Assembly: GCA_030604585.1 (NCBI GenBank)
Contig: JAUVVP010000088.1
Span: forward strand, 1 to 7,278
Source of the DNA: Planctomycetota bacterium
GTDB taxonomy: Bacteria; Planctomycetota; Brocadiia; SM23-32
Length of the DNA stretch: 7,278 nucleotides
Direction of reading: 5' to 3'
The position numbers and the translations under genes are program-made. This document shows positions 5,543 through 7,278 of the stretch, in pieces. Numbering within the stretch: position 1 is the first letter of the stretch; each line of letters opens with the position of its first letter. The notes under the pieces were generated by a model, which was not told the origin of the DNA, ran no database searches, and saw only the letters and a list, made by a program, of their open reading frames with translations.

Positions 5543-6700
5543 TCAGCGGACGGGGCGGCGGCGCGGCTCGAGGTCTATCTTCAGCGCCAGGAAACCCAGC
5601 AGGTCGCGCAGGCTGACGATGCCCACGGGCCGGCCGTTCTGCACGATGACGACGCGGCGTTCGTCATGCAGGCGCAGCGCCGAGAGCGCGTCCACCGCGT
5701 CCGTATCCGGGTCGAGGATCATGCTCGGTTCGGTCGGGCTCATCACGGAGCCCACCGCCGTATGCGGCCAGCGGCCCTGTTCCACCGCGCGCGGCGCTCG
5801 CGCGCTGACCAGGCCCACCAGCAGGCCCTGCTCGTCCACCACGGGGTAGTAGTTGAACCGGTGCTGAAAGACGTAGCCGTCCACGAACTCCTGCACGCTC
5901 ATGTCCCGGGCGACGGTCACCAGGTCCGTGGTCATGAAGCGGCGGACCTTCTCGCCCTCCAGGTGCTCCCTCATGATGACCATCTGGAGGCTGCCCAGCG
6001 CAGCCTGGCGCAGGAAGAAGCCGACGACCATCAGCCACATGCCGCTGATAACGACGCGGTGGAGAAGCAGAAAGATCCCGAACATGATCAGGCCCAGCCC
6101 GAAGATCGACCCGATCTGCACCGCCACGTGCGTGGCCAGGCGCAGGTCGGCCGTGACGCCCCACAGGATGCTGCGCAGCACCCGCCCGCCGTCGAGAGGG
6201 AAGGCCGGCAGGCTGTTGAACGCCGCCAGAAGGAAGTTCATGAACGACAGACAGCCCAGCAGGGCCAGGGCGGCGGCCGACCACTGGAGGTATGCCCCGA
6301 CCAGCCAGGTGACCAGGAAGGCGCTGCCCAGCACCACGCTCGACAGGGGGCCGACCACGGCCATGAAGAACTCGGACGCGGCGGTCGGCGGCTCGTCCTC
6401 GAGCTGACTCACCCCGCCGAAGATGAACAGCGTGATGCCCGAGACCGACATGCCCGTGCTGCGCGCGACCAGCGAGTGGCTCAGCTCGTGGACGATCAGC
6501 GAGGCGAACAGGGCCATCGCCCCGACGACCGCCAGGCCCCAGTAGACGTGCCACGGCAGGCCCGGCCCCAGCCGCGGAGGGAAATAGCCCTTCGCCAGCG
6601 TGACCACCACCAGCGCAACCAGGAACAGCCAGGAGACGTTCGCCTTGATGGGCACCCCGAACAGCTTGAAGAGCGTCCTGTCTCGTCCGATCAGCGGCAC
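5543..6700 (-). CDS. Site-2 intramembrane metalloprotease (M50B) with two CBS domains, Rip3-like
   Basis: This protein is an integral inner-membrane zinc protease of the site-2 family. Such enzymes cut transmembrane segments, often of anti-sigma factors or other membrane regulators; the substrate here is unknown. It has 385 residues. Hydrophobic segments lie near 22-36, 51-72, 111-135, 140-160, 193-213 and 217-231. HELSH (71-75) is the zinc site with catalytic glutamate E72. NSLPAFPLDGG (162-172) supplies the third zinc ligand D170 in the NxxPxxPLDGG form typical of the bacterial branch. Residues about 250-310 and 315-375 are two CBS domains (VRRFMTTDLVTV, VGSVMSPTEPSMILDPDTDA), which in other proteins bind adenosine nucleotides. 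Length and order match the Rip3/SpoIVFB-CBS type. The start is GTG at 6700, supported by a Shine-Dalgarno site 8 nt upstream. No adjacent anti-sigma gene is visible. Confidence 0.94.
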   Translation of the reverse strand: MPLIGRDRTLFKLFGVPIKANVSWLFLVALVVVTLAKGYFPPRLGPGLPWHVYWGLAVVGAMALFASLIVHELSHSLVARSTGMSVSGITLFIFGGVSQLEDEPPTAASEFFMAVVGPLSSVVLGSAFLVTWLVGAYLQWSAAALALLGCLSFMNFLLAAFNSLPAFPLDGGRVLRSILWGVTADLRLATHVAVQIGSIFGLGLIMFGIFLLLHRVVISGMWLMVVGFFLRQAALGSLQMVIMREHLEGEKVRRFMTTDLVTVARDMSVQEFVDGYVFQHRFNYYPVVDEQGLLVGLVSARAPRAVEQGRWPHTAVGSVMSPTEPSMILDPDTDAVDALSALRLHDERRVVIVQNGRPVGIVSLRDLLGFLALKIDLEPRRRPVR

Positions 6701-6708
6701 GTAGCAGA

Positions 6709-6716
6709 CCCTCTCC
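6709..6716 (-). promoter_or_regulatory. Shine-Dalgarno site for the M50 protease
   Basis: Read on the minus strand this is GGAGAGGG, 8 nt before the GTG at 6700. It supports a GTG start. Confidence 0.7.
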
Positions 6717-6778
6717 GATTGCTGTCAGCGTCGGGCCGCTCTTTCCACGGCCTTTCTGCTGGGATGCCTCTCACCTGC

Positions 6779-6787
6779 AGTATACCA
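6779..6787 (-). promoter_or_regulatory. Possible extended -10 promoter for the M50 protease
   Basis: The minus strand reads TGGTATACT, an extended -10 (TGn followed by TATACT, five of six consensus bases). There is no good -35 box at the normal distance. Initiation would fall near 6772, leaving a leader of about 72 nt to the GTG. The 163-nt gap to the upstream oxidoreductase gene fits an independent promoter. Confidence 0.45.
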
Positions 6788-6863
6788 TCGTCGTGGCTCT
6801 CTTGCGCATGAAGGCAACCGTCGCGTAGGCGCGAGCGCCGGCCACAACTCCCGCGACCCCGGG

Positions 6864-7277
6864 TCAGCCTGCCGCGCGACAGTACTCCGCCCTGCGTTCG
6901 CGAATGCACTGGGCGATCTCGACGGACTGCCGGGCGCTGGGCAGGTCGCCGGCCGGGTGACGCCCCGCGCGCACGTCATCGAAGAACGAGGCATTCTCCC
7001 CGTAGAAGCCCTCCAACTCGAAGGGCTCAGCGCCTACGGTAAGCTCCGTGCCCGTCACGTCCAGCTTCAGTTCGCCCTTCTCGAGGTGCCGCAGCCGGCC
7101 CGGCCCATCGGACCCGCCCCCGCTGGGGAAATCGAGCAAGAAGGTATTGTCGAGGGCGTGGACCGTGGCGCGTTCGACGACGACCCCCGCAACCGGGCAG
7201 ACACTCAGATGGGCCGTGGCGCCCGAGTCAACGGTGCAGTCCATGAATATGTTGAACACCGTCGGGCCGATGTGGGG
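6864..7277 (-). CDS. Gfo/Idh/MocA-family oxidoreductase, C-terminal part (5'-partial)
   Basis: Only the last 137 residues are inside the window; the frame is open to the right edge, so the GTG at 7259 is probably internal. The visible part fits the C-terminal alpha/beta domain of Gfo/Idh/MocA dehydrogenases. A run of beta strands (VFNIFMDCTV, ATAHLSVCPV, NTFLLDFP) is followed by the typical closing segment GFYGENASFFDDVRAGRHPA and then SARQSVEIAQCIRERRAEY. Family members are soluble NAD(P)-dependent enzymes acting on sugars, inositols or related substrates, and they are very abundant in planctomycetes and relatives. The N-terminal Rossmann domain and catalytic EKP motif lie outside the window, so the cofactor and substrate cannot be judged. 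It is co-oriented with the protease gene, but the 163-nt gap and possible promoter suggest separate transcription. Confidence 0.8.
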   Translation of the reverse strand, partial: PHIGPTVFNIFMDCTVDSGATAHLSVCPVAGVVVERATVHALDNTFLLDFPSGGGSDGPGRLRHLEKGELKLDVTGTELTVGAEPFELEGFYGENASFFDDVRAGRHPAGDLPSARQSVEIAQCIRERRAEYCRAAG

Positions 7278-7278
7278 G

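Noticed and set aside
5513..6811. Long plus-strand open frame opposite the M50 protease (about 432 codons)
   Set aside because: The predicted protein is rich in His, Gln, Arg and Asp with no domain, while the opposite strand carries complete HELSH, PLDGG and CBS motifs.
6828..6839. Hairpin GGCG-CGAG-CGCC as terminator of the oxidoreductase gene
   Set aside because: The stem has only 4 bp with no T tract on the minus strand, so it is indistinguishable from chance in GC-rich DNA.

Overview
The window is GC-rich bacterial DNA with strong Shine-Dalgarno sites and a consensus-like sigma-70 promoter. The gene content suggests a member of the Planctomycetes or a related PVC or environmental lineage. 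It includes a duplicated anchored protein with a pseudopilin-like C-terminal motif, a PHP-type family X polymerase, a Rip3-like site-2 protease and a Gfo/Idh/MocA oxidoreductase, with short palindromic repeats between genes. That assignment rests on remembered family distributions, not on a marker gene, so it is tentative.

Layout. (1) Positions 1-2913 (+) hold two tandem paralogs of an uncharacterised family. The first is cut by the window edge. The second is complete, with one N-terminal membrane anchor, a long helical body and a C-terminal segment resembling the GspG-type calcium-binding pseudopilin fold. The pair is 33 nt apart and probably co-transcribed. (2) Positions 2914-3583 hold no convincing gene. 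They contain a cluster of four imperfect inverted-repeat elements (A-D here), the outermost with exact 18-nt arms bracketing the other three. (3) A strong promoter (TTGACA, 17 nt, TAGAAT) leads into a complete family X DNA polymerase with a C-terminal PHP exonuclease domain (3661-5436, +). (4) A further copy of the C-type repeat (E) lies in the 106-bp gap between the convergent polymerase and protease genes. (5) Positions 5543-6700 (-) encode a complete site-2 intramembrane metalloprotease with two CBS domains, preceded by a possible extended -10 promoter. (6) Positions 6864-7277 (-) are the C-terminal end of a Gfo/Idh/MocA-family oxidoreductase, cut by the window edge.

The genes do not form one obvious pathway: a DNA-repair polymerase, a membrane regulatory protease and an oxidoreductase sit beside a lineage-specific paralog pair. 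The two most unusual signals are these. The tandem copies are almost identical in their N-terminal third, yet every codon difference I counted in one 80-codon block changes the amino acid. The intergenic palindromes, although different in sequence, share arms built from short units repeating every 8-10 nt (exactly 9 nt in the C/E family).
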